Shown here: positions 16,781 through 25,770 of the stretch, in pieces
Position numbering within the stretch: the stretch's first letter is position 1
Layout: every line of letters begins with the position of its first letter
NCBI GenBank assembly: GCA_027729785.1
Contig: JAQCDY010000003.1
Location: 1 to 43,870 of the forward strand
Direction: 5' to 3'
Origin: Actinomycetota bacterium
Lineage (GTDB): Bacteria; Actinomycetota; Acidimicrobiia; Acidimicrobiales; Ilumatobacteraceae
Length of the DNA: 43,870 nucleotides
Position numbers and translations under genes: made by a program
Notes under the pieces: model-generated
What the model was told of the DNA's origin: nothing
Database searches by the model: none
Seen by the model: only the letters and a program-made list of their open reading frames with translations

Positions 16781-18502
16781 CTAGTTTTGTGGGCCGCGCA
16801 CGAGTTTGCCTGGCAGTTCGCCCGTGAACTCGTCGTGGTCGACTGTCTGCACACCATTGACCAGCGTCGCGCGGTATCCATGCGCAGTTTGCACGAGTCG
16901 ACGACCATTCGCCGGCAAGTCAAAAACAACTCTTGGATTATCAAAGCCAAGCGATTCGAAGTCGATCACATTGATGTCGGCGCGCAATCCCGGCACGATC
17001 GCACCACGATCAAGCAGACCATGTAATTCAGCCGTGTCACGAGTTTGACGTTTGACTATGTGTTCAAGTTCAAGTTTCGGGCCACGCTCACGATCGCGCA
17101 CCCAGTGCGTCAAGTTAAATGTCGGCATACCACCGTCGCAGATCACGCCGCAGTGGGCACCTGCATCGCTCAACCCATTGCGTGTATTCGGATGCTGCAA
17201 CAATTCGTGGGTCATTGAAAGATCGCCGTAGGCATAATTCAGAAACGGACGATAAATCATGCCCGTGCCGCCGTTTGCGAGCAAATGATCGACGACGACT
17301 TCAAATGGTCTGACGCCTGTGCGAGCAGAAATGCCCGCGACAGATTGTTCGAAAGTCGGCTCATAGTCAATGGTCTCCGAAGTAATCGGGAACATCGTCT
17401 GAAAATTGTCACCAACAAACTGATGAAAGAATTTATGCGAAGGTTGCTCGTCGAGTATTTGCTGTTTGCGTTGCGGCTCGCTAAGCGCTGCTGCTCGCTG
17501 CGCGATCGGCAGATGCACAACCTCGCGATATGCCTTGTGCATGATCAGCGGATGAATCGTGCCCTGCAAAAACATAATCAAGCCGATGCTGCGACCTGCA
17601 ACTTGCGCTTCAATTCGTTCGCCAAGTTTCGCCGACTCTTCAATTAATTCGAGCGTCTCGCGCCACAACTCTGGATCATCAGCAGGCTGATTTAAATTGA
17701 TGCTCATCTTCACGCCCGTGCGTCGCGTTAGTTCGCGCATCCATTGCCACTCTTCACCTGGCACGCGCCAATGTTCGGCTGCCATTTGAAAAATGCCGTG
17801 GCCCGCTCGACGAATTGCATCGGCGATGCCATACAACTCGTCTGGTTTTGCACTCGTGCCCGGCACGAACTCACCGTTTTTGCTTTTATGCAGCGATGTT
17901 CGCGATGTCGAAAACCCGAGCGCACCAGCCAATAGAGCCTGCTCGGTCAACATCGCCATCTGTTCGATGTCGTAGGCATTTGCATCTTCGTTGTTGGCGC
18001 CTCGATCACCCATGACGAATGCGCGCAAAGCGCCGTGGCCGATTTGTGCGCCGAGATCCAAGACGCGAGGCTTTCTCGCGAGCGCATCTAAATATTCGGG
18101 AAACGACTGCCACTCCCAATTGATGCCCTCTGTCATTGCCGCACCAGGAATATCTTCGACGCCCTCCATCAGTTCAATTAACCATTCGTGTCTGTCAGGT
18201 TGCGCAGGTGCAAAACCCACGCCGCAGTTTCCCATCACTGCAGTCGTCACACCGTGCCAGCTGCTCGGCGTCAACCATGGATCCCAAGTTGCTTGCGCGT
18301 CGTAGTGCGTGTGCACGTCAACCCAACCCGGCGCCACAAGCATCGAGTCGGCATTGATCACATGCGATGCATGAGCAGTGGATGCTTTGAGTGCGCCAGT
18401 AACTTCAACGATGCGCCCATCTTTGATCACGATGTCGGCCGGCCGTTGCGGTGCACCAGTGCCATCAACCAGCGATGCGTCGCGAATAACCGTGGTGGCC
18501 AT
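16781..18502 (-). CDS. N-acyl-D-amino-acid deacylase-like amidohydrolase
   Basis: Metal-dependent amidohydrolase (amidohydrolase 3 / D-aminoacylase group) expected to cleave an amide or cyclic amide. Seen: IKDGRIVEV in the N-terminal beta-sandwich, the metal site VDVHTHYDAQ near 61-70, GNCGVGFAP with the bridging-ligand Cys of D-aminoacylases, and the metal Asp in LSDAGAHCG near 470. The C-terminal sandwich carries GLRADINVIDFE. At 573 residues it belongs to the long actinobacterial group, whose true substrate is often unknown. The ATG stands exactly 6 bases behind a TAGGCT box, so the mRNA is probably leaderless. It is divergent from coxG with 45 bases between starts. Confidence 0.88.
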   Translation of the reverse strand: MATTVIRDASLVDGTGAPQRPADIVIKDGRIVEVTGALKASTAHASHVINADSMLVAPGWVDVHTHYDAQATWDPWLTPSSWHGVTTAVMGNCGVGFAPAQPDRHEWLIELMEGVEDIPGAAMTEGINWEWQSFPEYLDALARKPRVLDLGAQIGHGALRAFVMGDRGANNEDANAYDIEQMAMLTEQALLAGALGFSTSRTSLHKSKNGEFVPGTSAKPDELYGIADAIRRAGHGIFQMAAEHWRVPGEEWQWMRELTRRTGVKMSINLNQPADDPELWRETLELIEESAKLGERIEAQVAGRSIGLIMFLQGTIHPLIMHKAYREVVHLPIAQRAAALSEPQRKQQILDEQPSHKFFHQFVGDNFQTMFPITSETIDYEPTFEQSVAGISARTGVRPFEVVVDHLLANGGTGMIYRPFLNYAYGDLSMTHELLQHPNTRNGLSDAGAHCGVICDGGMPTFNLTHWVRDRERGPKLELEHIVKRQTRDTAELHGLLDRGAIVPGLRADINVIDFESLGFDNPRVVFDLPANGRRLVQTAHGYRATLVNGVQTVDHDEFTGELPGKLVRGPQN

Positions 18503-18508
18503 AACGCA

Positions 18509-18514
18509 AGCCTA
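18509..18514 (-). promoter_or_regulatory. -10 box TAGGCT of the amidohydrolase gene
   Basis: Minus strand TAGGCT followed by 6 bases and the ATG, predicting transcription from the A of the start codon. Same box and same spacing as tldD. It lies in the 45-base region shared with the coxG promoter. Confidence 0.5.
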
Positions 18515-18524
18515 GATGTACAAC

Positions 18525-18530
18525 TAGCAT
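18525..18530 (+). promoter_or_regulatory. -10 box TAGCAT of coxG
   Basis: TAGCAT is 17 bases before the proposed TTG start; a GAGGGG ribosome-binding site (18538-18543) lies between them. Unlike most neighbours, this gene therefore seems to have a short leader with a Shine-Dalgarno sequence. Confidence 0.4.
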
Positions 18531-18547
18531 CTAATACGAGGGGCAAT

Positions 18548-19222
18548 TTGGAAATCAACAATGCGTTTGAAGTTAAAGCGCCGATTGATGTTGCGTGGCA
18601 GACGCTGACAGATTTGGCACGTATCGCACCGTGCTTGCCTGGTGCGACGTTAACCAGCATTGAAGGTGACGTATACAAGGGTCATGTGACTGTCAAAGTT
18701 GGGCCGATCGTGGCCAAGTTTGGTGGGCAAGCGATCTTTCAAGAACGCAACGACGGTGCTCATCGCGCCGTGTTGAAAGGTGAGGGTCGGGACACCACTG
18801 GCAAGGGCAACGCTTCGGCGATTATCACGGCGCAACTTGAAGTCGTTGATGCATTGACGACCCGATGCACTGTGAATACTGATCTGACGATCACGGGCAA
18901 GATTGCGCAGTTCGGTCGCGGTGCGCTGGCCGATGTCAGCGACAAGTTATTAAAACAGTTTGTTGTCAATCTTGAGGCGACGGTGCTGGGGCAAGAAATT
19001 GGTAATGCGACGAGTTCGACAGCCACGGGTAGTGCGGGTGCAAATTCTGCTGTGACCGCAAGTTCGACCAGCGCTCAGCAAGCGAACACTGGCGCTCCAG
19101 TTGAAAACGCGCCGCTGAATTTGTTGGGCTCGACAGGTTTGTCTCTTGCGGCGCCGATTCTCAAGCGCGTTTTGCCTGTGCTTGCTGGGATCGTGGCAAT
19201 CGTCTGGTTTGTACTTCGCTAA
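18548..19222 (+). CDS. coxG: Carbon monoxide dehydrogenase subunit G-like protein
   Basis: CoxG-type SRPBCC protein; in aerobic CO oxidisers CoxG helps recruit CO dehydrogenase to the membrane. Residues 1-150 are the SRPBCC domain (FEVKAPIDVAWQTLTDLARIAPCLPGA style opening, GKGNASAIITAQL, GKIAQFGRGALADVSDKLL), then a Ser/Ala/Thr-rich linker and one C-terminal helix (LAAPILKRVLPVLAGIVAIVWFV) that would anchor it. The track ORF starts 120 codons too early, antisense over the amidohydrolase; TTG 18548 with GAGGGG in front gives the family N-terminus (224 residues). It is 23 kb from coxE/coxI, so it may serve that enzyme or another molybdenum hydroxylase. Confidence 0.85.
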   Translation: MEINNAFEVKAPIDVAWQTLTDLARIAPCLPGATLTSIEGDVYKGHVTVKVGPIVAKFGGQAIFQERNDGAHRAVLKGEGRDTTGKGNASAIITAQLEVVDALTTRCTVNTDLTITGKIAQFGRGALADVSDKLLKQFVVNLEATVLGQEIGNATSSTATGSAGANSAVTASSTSAQQANTGAPVENAPLNLLGSTGLSLAAPILKRVLPVLAGIVAIVWFVLR

Positions 19223-19242
19223 AAACTTACGAACGCTAAAAG

Positions 19243-20025
19243 TTATTGAGGCAGGTACGTGAGTGTTGCGTCGTGGAGCAGCGAGTTTGAACTGATCAGC
19301 GTGTTGGCACGCCAGTTTGCCGTGCCGAGTCTGTCGGTGCATCGGCCGCCGGCCTGTTGAACAATTGGCACGAGTGCGGCAATATCGTAAGGCGCCAAAC
19401 CGATCGAATCGATTGCAATATCAGCTGCACCTTGGGCTACGAGCATGTGTTGCCAAAAATCGCCGTAGCCTCGCACGCGTGAAACATCGCGCTGTAATTT
19501 TTCTAATGAGCGGTCAACATCGAGGTCACGCCAAGGCTTGTTGACTGTGATGCTTAAACTCGCGCGACGCAACTCGTCAATATTGCTGACGCTGATTTTT
19601 GCGCCATTTAAAAACGCGTCGCTCTCGATGTGTGCCCACCAACGCATGTTCATCGCCGGCGCCGAGACAACGCCAAGAACCGGCACGTCGTCGCAAACGA
19701 GCGCGATCAGCGACGCCCACACTGGCACACCGCGCACAAAGTTGCTTGTGCCATCAATCGGATCAATAACCCACTGAAACTTCGCATCGGCGGGCCCAAC
19801 GATGCCGTGCTCTTCGCCATAAACACTGTGCTCGGGTCTTTCGCTACGCAAAATATTTGTGATCGCAGTTTCAGTGGCACGATCAATTTCGGTGACTTCA
19901 CTTTTGTCGGCTTTGTGCATCACCGAAAAACTGCGCGAATTAAAACCAGCAAGACTCACAGCATCGGCGGCGTCGGCGACACGCAGCGCAAGCGACAAAT
20001 CACGATCGAGCGAAATTTGGCTCAT
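19243..20025 (-). CDS. hisN: Inositol-monophosphatase family phosphatase, HisN-like
   Basis: Mg-dependent phosphatase, most likely histidinol-phosphatase of the actinobacterial HisN type (penultimate part of histidine synthesis). Seen: EVTEIDRATE near 41-50, VYGEEHG near 67-73, WVIDPIDGTSNFVRGVPVWA near 85-104 and the closing APYDIAALVPIVQQAGG. RGYGDFWQHMLVAQGAADI in the middle is characteristic of the HisN group rather than SuhB. The 260 residues match. It starts 16 bases after dxs and could share that transcript. No other histidine genes are in the window, so inositol-1-phosphatase or another sugar phosphatase remains possible. Confidence 0.82.
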   Translation of the reverse strand: MSQISLDRDLSLALRVADAADAVSLAGFNSRSFSVMHKADKSEVTEIDRATETAITNILRSERPEHSVYGEEHGIVGPADAKFQWVIDPIDGTSNFVRGVPVWASLIALVCDDVPVLGVVSAPAMNMRWWAHIESDAFLNGAKISVSNIDELRRASLSITVNKPWRDLDVDRSLEKLQRDVSRVRGYGDFWQHMLVAQGAADIAIDSIGLAPYDIAALVPIVQQAGGRCTDRLGTANWRANTLISSNSLLHDATLTYLPQ

Positions 20026-20041
20026 CGCAGTAGCACCAAAA

Positions 20042-22021
20042 TTATTTTGGCTTGACTGTCGCTAGTTCGGCAAGCGTTGTTGCAAGCGACTCGGCATCAA
20101 GCCCCAGTTGCTTGAGAATCGCCGCAGGCTTGGCGTGAGGCATGAACTTCGTCGGCAAACCCAGCACTTCAACCCGCGGATGAACCGAGTCGGGGGCATT
20201 GGTCACCAAATCGGCGAGCATCATGCCGACACCACCATCACGAATGCCGTCTTCAATCGTTACGACGACGCAATGCCGCGCCGCATCGGTGATCATCAAT
20301 TCGTCGGCAGGCACGCAACTGCGAACATCGTAGAGAGTTATCTCGATGCCACGACTGGCAAGTGCGTCGACGGCGCTTTCGGCGGCAGCAACCATTTTGC
20401 CGATTGCCAATACGCAAACATTGGGCACAGATGAGTTGCGCAATTTACGCGCGTGCAAGCCGGAGCCAGTTTCGCGTTCACCAACTGAACGCGCCAAACC
20501 TTTCGGATATCGAATCGCAACAGGGCCAGTGTCGGCGAGCAACATTGCATCTTCAAGCATTTGCGCGAGGTCTTGTGCACTTGACGGCGCAAGCAACCGC
20601 ATGCCTGGCACCTTTGACAACAACGCCATATCGAAAATGCCGTTGTGGCTCGGGCCGTCGTCTCCGGTGATGCCGGCGCGGTCAAGGCAGAACACGACAG
20701 GCAAACGGTGCAGTGCAACATCGTAAACAAGTTGATCCCACGCACGATTCAAAAAAGTCGAATACAAAGCAACGATCGGTCGCAGACCACCCATCGCCAT
20801 GCCGGCTGCCGCCGTGACCGCGTGTTGCTCGGCGATGCCGACATCGATAAAACGATCAGGAAAGCGCAACTGAAACGGCAACAAACCAGTTGGTCCGGGC
20901 ATCGCTGCAGTGATCGCCATGATTCGCGAATCTTGTTCGGCGATTTTGATAATTGAATCTGCAAATGCCTGCGTGTAACCAGTTGGTACTGCTTTAGGTG
21001 GACCAGTAACCGGGTCAAACACTGGGGCGTCGTGGAGATTTTTTTCGTCGTCGTCTTCGGCAGGTGGGTAGCCACGACCTTTTTGAGTTATCACATGAAT
21101 CACGAGCGGACCTTCTTCGACGCGTTGTGACGCCGAATTAAGCGCATACTCAAGCGCTTCTTGATTGTGACCGTCGATTGGTCCGATATAACGCACGCCG
21201 AGCGCCTCGAAAAATGCGGTGGGCTGCAAATATTCGCGAATGCCAGCTTTGAAGGCTTCGATGCCGCGCTCGGCTTGCGGGCCGACTAGAGGCAAGTCAT
21301 ACAAAAACTTTTCAAGTTTGCGTTGACGACGCACATAAACAGGGTTGAGTCTGATGTCGGTGAGCGCACGCGAAAGCATCTTTGTGATTTTGTCTTGTGG
21401 TCTTGGCAACTCACCTGTTTCGTCGATTGCGCTTGGTGCAGTATTCAAATTTTTTGGACTCGTCACATTTGAAATTGTCGGCGCATAAGATCGTCCGTTG
21501 TCGTTGAGCACGATGATCACCCGCCGCCGTGAGTGACCAAGATTATTCAGTGCTTCATACGCCATGCCGCCGGTCAATGACCCGTCGCCGATCACCGCGA
21601 CGATATGGCGACGATCAGAATTCGGATCTTGATCGCGGGCGACTGCTAATCCGTATGCATAACTTAAAACAGTTGAAGCGTGACTGTTTTCGATGAAGTC
21701 GTGCACGCTTTCTTCACGGCTCGGGTAGCCCGAGATGCCGCCGGCTTGACGCAAGTTGGTAAAGCCACCACGACGACCAGTAACAATCTTGTGTACATAC
21801 GACTGGTGGCCCGTGTCCCACAAAATCGCGTCGCGCGGTGATTCAAAAACTCTGTGCAGTGCCAGTGTCAATTCGACGGCGCCAAGATTCGAACCGAGGT
21901 GTCCGCTGTTTTTGGCAACCGAGTCGACGATGAAGTCGCGAATTTCGCCCGACAACTCGGCGAGTTGTTCGTAGCTCAACTTCGCGAGATCGCTCGGTTG
22001 GCGGATATCTGAAAGCGCCAT
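20042..22021 (-). CDS. dxs: 1-deoxy-D-xylulose-5-phosphate synthase
   Basis: Thiamine-diphosphate enzyme joining pyruvate and glyceraldehyde 3-phosphate, first step of the MEP isoprenoid pathway. Seen: KNSGHLGSNLGAVELT near 37-52, WDTGHQSYVHK near 68-78, the ThDP motif GDGSLTGGMAYEALNN with the NDNGRSYAPT that completes it, and the catalytic Glu region DVGIAEQHAVTAAAGMA near 390. The C-terminal transketolase domain is complete. The 659 residues are slightly long but normal for actinobacteria. A TAGCGT box is 10 bases before the ATG. HisN-like phosphatase follows; PAP2 precedes with 13 bases between. Isoprenoid precursors connect it loosely to uppP nearby. Confidence 0.96.
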   Translation of the reverse strand: MALSDIRQPSDLAKLSYEQLAELSGEIRDFIVDSVAKNSGHLGSNLGAVELTLALHRVFESPRDAILWDTGHQSYVHKIVTGRRGGFTNLRQAGGISGYPSREESVHDFIENSHASTVLSYAYGLAVARDQDPNSDRRHIVAVIGDGSLTGGMAYEALNNLGHSRRRVIIVLNDNGRSYAPTISNVTSPKNLNTAPSAIDETGELPRPQDKITKMLSRALTDIRLNPVYVRRQRKLEKFLYDLPLVGPQAERGIEAFKAGIREYLQPTAFFEALGVRYIGPIDGHNQEALEYALNSASQRVEEGPLVIHVITQKGRGYPPAEDDDEKNLHDAPVFDPVTGPPKAVPTGYTQAFADSIIKIAEQDSRIMAITAAMPGPTGLLPFQLRFPDRFIDVGIAEQHAVTAAAGMAMGGLRPIVALYSTFLNRAWDQLVYDVALHRLPVVFCLDRAGITGDDGPSHNGIFDMALLSKVPGMRLLAPSSAQDLAQMLEDAMLLADTGPVAIRYPKGLARSVGERETGSGLHARKLRNSSVPNVCVLAIGKMVAAAESAVDALASRGIEITLYDVRSCVPADELMITDAARHCVVVTIEDGIRDGGVGMMLADLVTNAPDSVHPRVEVLGLPTKFMPHAKPAAILKQLGLDAESLATTLAELATVKPK

Positions 22022-22034
22022 AGCGCCTATAACG

Positions 22035-22937
22035 CTAGCCTCGCGCGCTGGGATGGTTCTCAGTGAGTTTTGTTACGAGTCGGCGATGATTCCAGTAATG
22101 GATTTCGGTGCCAATGAAATATGCCACAGCGAACGCCAAAATTCCGCCGATGGCGTCGATCCAAAAGTGATTGCCTGTGACGATGATGCAGAATGTCGAG
22201 ACAGCCGGATAGAGCAGAAGCGCGAGACGCATCCATAATTTTCGCGCGAGAGGCCACAAAGCAAATGCGCACCAAGTTGACCAGCCGATGTGCAGCGACG
22301 GCATCGCGGCATATTGATTTGATACTTTGCTGCCAGGACCACGATCGAATGCCCATGGCCCGCCATATTCTCGAATCGTGTCGACGAAGCCGAAATTTTC
22401 AGCATCGTTGAAATTTCGATACTCACTTTCGATGCATGCTGCTCCGTAACCTTCGTCGGGGCATGGTGCGTCGAGCAATCGTGGTGGCATCAGCGGAAAA
22501 AGTGAAAAGCCGATGATCGCCAGCGCCGTCATCATCGCCAGCGTGTTTCTCCACTGACCAAAAACGTTTGGACGAAGTTTGTAGAGTGCGATAAAAACGC
22601 CGAGTGTGACAAAGAAATGTGCGGTGCCATAGAACACATTCATCGTCTCAATGAACCAGACATGTGGCAAAAACCAATCTTGCAAAGTTTCTTCGTGATA
22701 TAGGCCGATCCATCTTTCGAATCGAATCACGCGAATCGCATTTGTGAACGCGTGATTTGGTACCGAGACACCGTCGACGAGCGTTGAACCAAATTGATTG
22801 CGAACCAGCGTGTACAACGAATAGAAAATGCCGACGATCAGAACTTCTTTCCACCAGATCATGCGGTGTTCGAAGTCGATTGGCAATGCGGGGCGACGCC
22901 CGGACTTCTGCGCGGTGCTTGCGCCCTTGTTACCCAC
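22035..22937 (-). CDS. PAP2-superfamily membrane enzyme (AUR1/inositolphosphotransferase-like)
   Basis: Polytopic membrane protein with a PAP2 phosphatase/transferase core. About six hydrophobic helices; conserved blocks are FSLFPLMPPRL near 153-163, AAMPSLHIGWSTW near 220-232 and VTGNHFWIDAIGG near 260-272, which together carry the His and Asp catalytic residues on the outer face. This subgroup is related to inositol phosphorylceramide synthases; in actinobacteria members are suggested to act in phosphoinositide-type lipid or phosphatase chemistry, but the substrate here is unknown. The start is GTG 22937, exactly 6 bases behind a TAATAT box, so leaderless. It ends 13 bases from dxs and is divergent from tldD. 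Confidence 0.82.
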   Translation of the reverse strand: MGNKGASTAQKSGRRPALPIDFEHRMIWWKEVLIVGIFYSLYTLVRNQFGSTLVDGVSVPNHAFTNAIRVIRFERWIGLYHEETLQDWFLPHVWFIETMNVFYGTAHFFVTLGVFIALYKLRPNVFGQWRNTLAMMTALAIIGFSLFPLMPPRLLDAPCPDEGYGAACIESEYRNFNDAENFGFVDTIREYGGPWAFDRGPGSKVSNQYAAMPSLHIGWSTWCAFALWPLARKLWMRLALLLYPAVSTFCIIVTGNHFWIDAIGGILAFAVAYFIGTEIHYWNHRRLVTKLTENHPSARG

Positions 22938-22943
22938 CTATAA

Positions 22944-22949
22944 ATATTA
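22944..22949 (-). promoter_or_regulatory. -10 box TAATAT of the PAP2 gene
   Basis: Near-consensus TAATAT on the minus strand, followed by 6 bases and GTG. The spacing predicts initiation at the first base of the start codon and supports GTG 22937 as the true start. Confidence 0.5.
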
Positions 22950-22985
22950 CGGCAGCACAACAAGTTGCTACATGGCATACGCGCC

Positions 22986-22991
22986 TAGGCT
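22986..22991 (+). promoter_or_regulatory. -10 box TAGGCT of tldD-tldE-uppP
   Basis: TAGGCT followed by 6 bases and the tldD ATG. A TTGCTA hexamer lies 15 bases upstream and may act as a -35 element, though the spacing is short. Confidence 0.5.
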
Positions 22992-22997
22992 GGGAAA

Positions 22998-24416
22998 ATG
23001 ACAAAAACCCAAACAGTAGAACCACTCGTTGCGCCCGATGTTTTAGAGCGAGTGCTGGCCAAGGGTCGCAGCACGGGTGCCGATTTTTCTGAGATCTATA
23101 TAGAAGACAAACGTTCGACTTCGGCTGGTCTTGACGACGGCAAAGTCGAGCAAGTTACCTCGGGGCGCGATCGCGGTGCAGGAATTCGCGTCGTCTCTGG
23201 TGAAACCACGGGTTTTGCTCACACTTCAGATTTGTCGGAGCGTGGTTTATTGGCCGCAGCGCAGGCTGCAGCACTTGCTGCGAAACAGGGAGATGGCGGC
23301 GTACACAAGGTGCAACTTGGTGATGTTTTGCGTCATTCGGTGAACACGGTCAAACTTTCGCCCGACGTCGTTGAAAAGTCGCGCAAAGTTGAACTGCTCA
23401 AGCGAGTTGATGCAGCGGCGCGTGCGGTGAACGCCTCGATCGTGCAAGTATCGGCTGGCTACGGCGACTCACGCAAGCGAATTTTGATCGCCAACAGCAA
23501 TGGAGTATTTAGCGCCGACGAACAAGTACGCACCCTGTTGCGAGTCAGCGTTGTCGCCACGGGCGACGGTGGCATGCAAACCGGTTACGACTCACTCGGT
23601 CACACGATTGGTTTCGAAATGTTCGACGAAAATGATGTCGAAGAGTTGGCAATTCGTGCGGCCAAACAGGCAGTAACAAAACTCAGCGCACGACCTGCAC
23701 CCTCTGGTGCGATGCCAGTAGTTATCAAGCGTGGAAGCGGTGGCGTTTTGTTTCACGAAGCGTGTGGTCACGGTCTCGAAGCTGACCTTGTCGGCAAAAG
23801 CGCGAGCGTTTATCGCGGCAAGATGGGTGAACTTGTTGCGTCACCATTAGTCACGCTCGTTGACGACGGCACGATGACTGCCGAGTGGGGCGCGATTGGT
23901 ATTGACGACGAGGGTCATCCGTCGCAGCGCAACACGCTGATCAAAGATGGTGTGCTCACCGACTATATGTGGGATTACTTGCGTGCGCGCAAAGAAGGTC
24001 GCGCGCAAAGTGGCAACGGTCGGCGTCAGAGTTATCAACACTTGCCGATGGTGCGAATGACAAATACTTTCGTGCTCAATGGCAAGGAAGACCCTGATGA
24101 CATCGTGCGTGACACGAAGCAGGGTGTTTATATCGCCAAACTTGGTGGCGGACAAGTCGACACAGCGAGCGGTGATTTCGTGTTCGGAATGGCCGAGGCT
24201 TACTTGATCGAAAACGGCGAGATCACCGAACCATTGCGTGAAAGCAATTTGATCGGCAACGGACCCGAAGTTTTGAAAGATATCGACCTGCTCGGCAACG
24301 ATTTTGCGATGGGCAACCCCGGCACTTGCGGCAAAGACGGCCAAGGCGTGCCAGTGGGTGACGGTCAACCGACATTGCGCGTGCGATCGCTGACGATTGG
24401 TGGCACTGCAGCATGA
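22998..24416 (+). CDS. tldD: Metalloprotease TldD
   Basis: Catalytic subunit of the TldD/TldE (PmbA) peptidase, which digests unfolded peptides and in some bacteria matures ribosomally made peptides such as microcin B17. Seen: the zinc motif HEACGH with His253, Glu254 and His258, followed by GLEADLVGKSASVYRGKMGE, and the C-terminal VYIAKLGGGQVDTASGDF plus PGTCGKDGQGVPVGDGQPTL. The 472 residues are typical. ATG 22998 lies exactly 6 bases behind TAGGCT. The gene overlaps tldE by 4 bases. No candidate precursor peptide is visible beside it, so a general proteolytic role is more likely. Confidence 0.95.
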   Translation: MTKTQTVEPLVAPDVLERVLAKGRSTGADFSEIYIEDKRSTSAGLDDGKVEQVTSGRDRGAGIRVVSGETTGFAHTSDLSERGLLAAAQAAALAAKQGDGGVHKVQLGDVLRHSVNTVKLSPDVVEKSRKVELLKRVDAAARAVNASIVQVSAGYGDSRKRILIANSNGVFSADEQVRTLLRVSVVATGDGGMQTGYDSLGHTIGFEMFDENDVEELAIRAAKQAVTKLSARPAPSGAMPVVIKRGSGGVLFHEACGHGLEADLVGKSASVYRGKMGELVASPLVTLVDDGTMTAEWGAIGIDDEGHPSQRNTLIKDGVLTDYMWDYLRARKEGRAQSGNGRRQSYQHLPMVRMTNTFVLNGKEDPDDIVRDTKQGVYIAKLGGGQVDTASGDFVFGMAEAYLIENGEITEPLRESNLIGNGPEVLKDIDLLGNDFAMGNPGTCGKDGQGVPVGDGQPTLRVRSLTIGGTAA

Positions 24417-25765
24417 GTGTTGGTGTGCCAGAGTTGCAATCTCTCGCAGACTCGGTTGTTGAGCAAGCAAAACCTGGCGAACATATTGAGGCTTATGTTT
24501 CGCGGGGCGGCGAAACTTCAGTGCGTGTCTATGAAGGCGAACTCGAGCACTTTGTTTCGGCTCAAAGCGAGGGCGTCGGCATTCGCATCATCAAAGACGG
24601 TCGCACGGGTTTTGCGTATGCGGGCACACTCGAACCGTCGGCGATCGCCGAAGTTCTGGCCGAGGCCCGCGACAACATTCAGTTCGGCACGGTTGATCAG
24701 TGGGCGGGTCTTGCCGAGCCAGACGGCGTCGCGCAAATTCCACAAAAGTTTTGGGACGAAGAACTCGCAAACTATCCGACCGATAAAAAAATTGAGATCA
24801 CCAAAGAGTTAGAGAAACTCACGCTTGCAGCTGATTCGCGCGTGCGCGCCGAGCAATCAAATTATGAAGACGGCTGGGCAGAAACTGCCGTCTCGACGAC
24901 CACGGGCATTCGCGAAAGCGGACGAGGCAACTCGTGCTACGTCTCGGTGGCGACCTTGGCTGACGACGGCGACGAAGCGCAAACTGGTTTTGGCTTTTCG
25001 GTTGGTGACTCGCCAAAAGAATTCGATCTCAAAAAAGCGGCGCGCGAGGCAGCCGATCGTGCAACTCGTTTGCTCGGTGCGACAAAACCTGCGAGCAAAA
25101 GTGTGACGATTATTTTAGATCCATATGTAACTTCGCAATTCGTCAGCATTTTGTCAAGTGCATTGAACGGTGAGAATCTGGCGAAAGGCCGCAGTTTGTT
25201 CGCCGATCGTTTGAACGAGCAAGTTGCTGATCCACGATTCACGCTTGTCGATGATCCGACTAATGAACTGGCGTACACGGCAACCGACATCGACGGCGAA
25301 GGTTTGGCGGCACGGCGCAATATCTTGATCGAAAACGGCGTACTCAAAAAATTTGTGCACTCGAGCTACAGCGCACGACGAATGAACACCAAGAGCACAG
25401 GCAACGCAACACGTGGCGGTTTTTCTGGCGGCCCAGGCGTTGGTTGTCTGGCAATGCAAGTTCAGCCAGGCAATAAAACCCAAGCCGAATTGATTGCTGC
25501 GATCGATGATGGTGTGTTGATTCAAGATGTTTCTGGAATGCATAGCGGCGTGAACACGATCTCTGGTGATTTTTCAACCGGCGCATCGGGCATCGTGATC
25601 AAGAACGGCACGCTGGGTGCACCGATTCGCGAATTTACAATTGCATCAACACTGCAAAAAATGTTGCTGAACATTCTCGACCTCGGCAACGACATTGATT
25701 GGTTGCCGATGCGTGCGGTCGGGCTTTCATTGGTAATCAGCGACGTAATGATGAGTGGTTCATAA
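24413..25765 (+). CDS. tldE: TldE/PmbA, partner of TldD
   Basis: Non-metal subunit of the TldD/TldE peptidase heterodimer; it has the same beta-barrel fold but lacks the HExxxH zinc site, as expected. Seen: FVSAQSEGVGIRIIKDGRTGFAYAG near 45-69, SSALNGENLAKGRSLFADRL, DGEGLAARRNILIENGVL, and the closing SGVNTISGDFSTGASGIVIKNG with MLLNILDLGNDIDWLP. The 450 residues are normal. Its ATG overlaps the tldD stop by 4 bases, ensuring equimolar synthesis. The uppP gene follows after 5 bases, so the unit is tldD-tldE-uppP. Confidence 0.94.
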   Translation: MSVGVPELQSLADSVVEQAKPGEHIEAYVSRGGETSVRVYEGELEHFVSAQSEGVGIRIIKDGRTGFAYAGTLEPSAIAEVLAEARDNIQFGTVDQWAGLAEPDGVAQIPQKFWDEELANYPTDKKIEITKELEKLTLAADSRVRAEQSNYEDGWAETAVSTTTGIRESGRGNSCYVSVATLADDGDEAQTGFGFSVGDSPKEFDLKKAAREAADRATRLLGATKPASKSVTIILDPYVTSQFVSILSSALNGENLAKGRSLFADRLNEQVADPRFTLVDDPTNELAYTATDIDGEGLAARRNILIENGVLKKFVHSSYSARRMNTKSTGNATRGGFSGGPGVGCLAMQVQPGNKTQAELIAAIDDGVLIQDVSGMHSGVNTISGDFSTGASGIVIKNGTLGAPIREFTIASTLQKMLLNILDLGNDIDWLPMRAVGLSLVISDVMMSGS

Positions 25766-25770
25766 CCAGC

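Noticed and set aside
18188-18547. First 120 codons of the track ORF for coxG
   Set aside because: They run antisense through the 5 prime part of the amidohydrolase gene, are Cys/Arg/His-rich without family resemblance, and the CoxG domain starts exactly at the TTG with a GAGGGG site.
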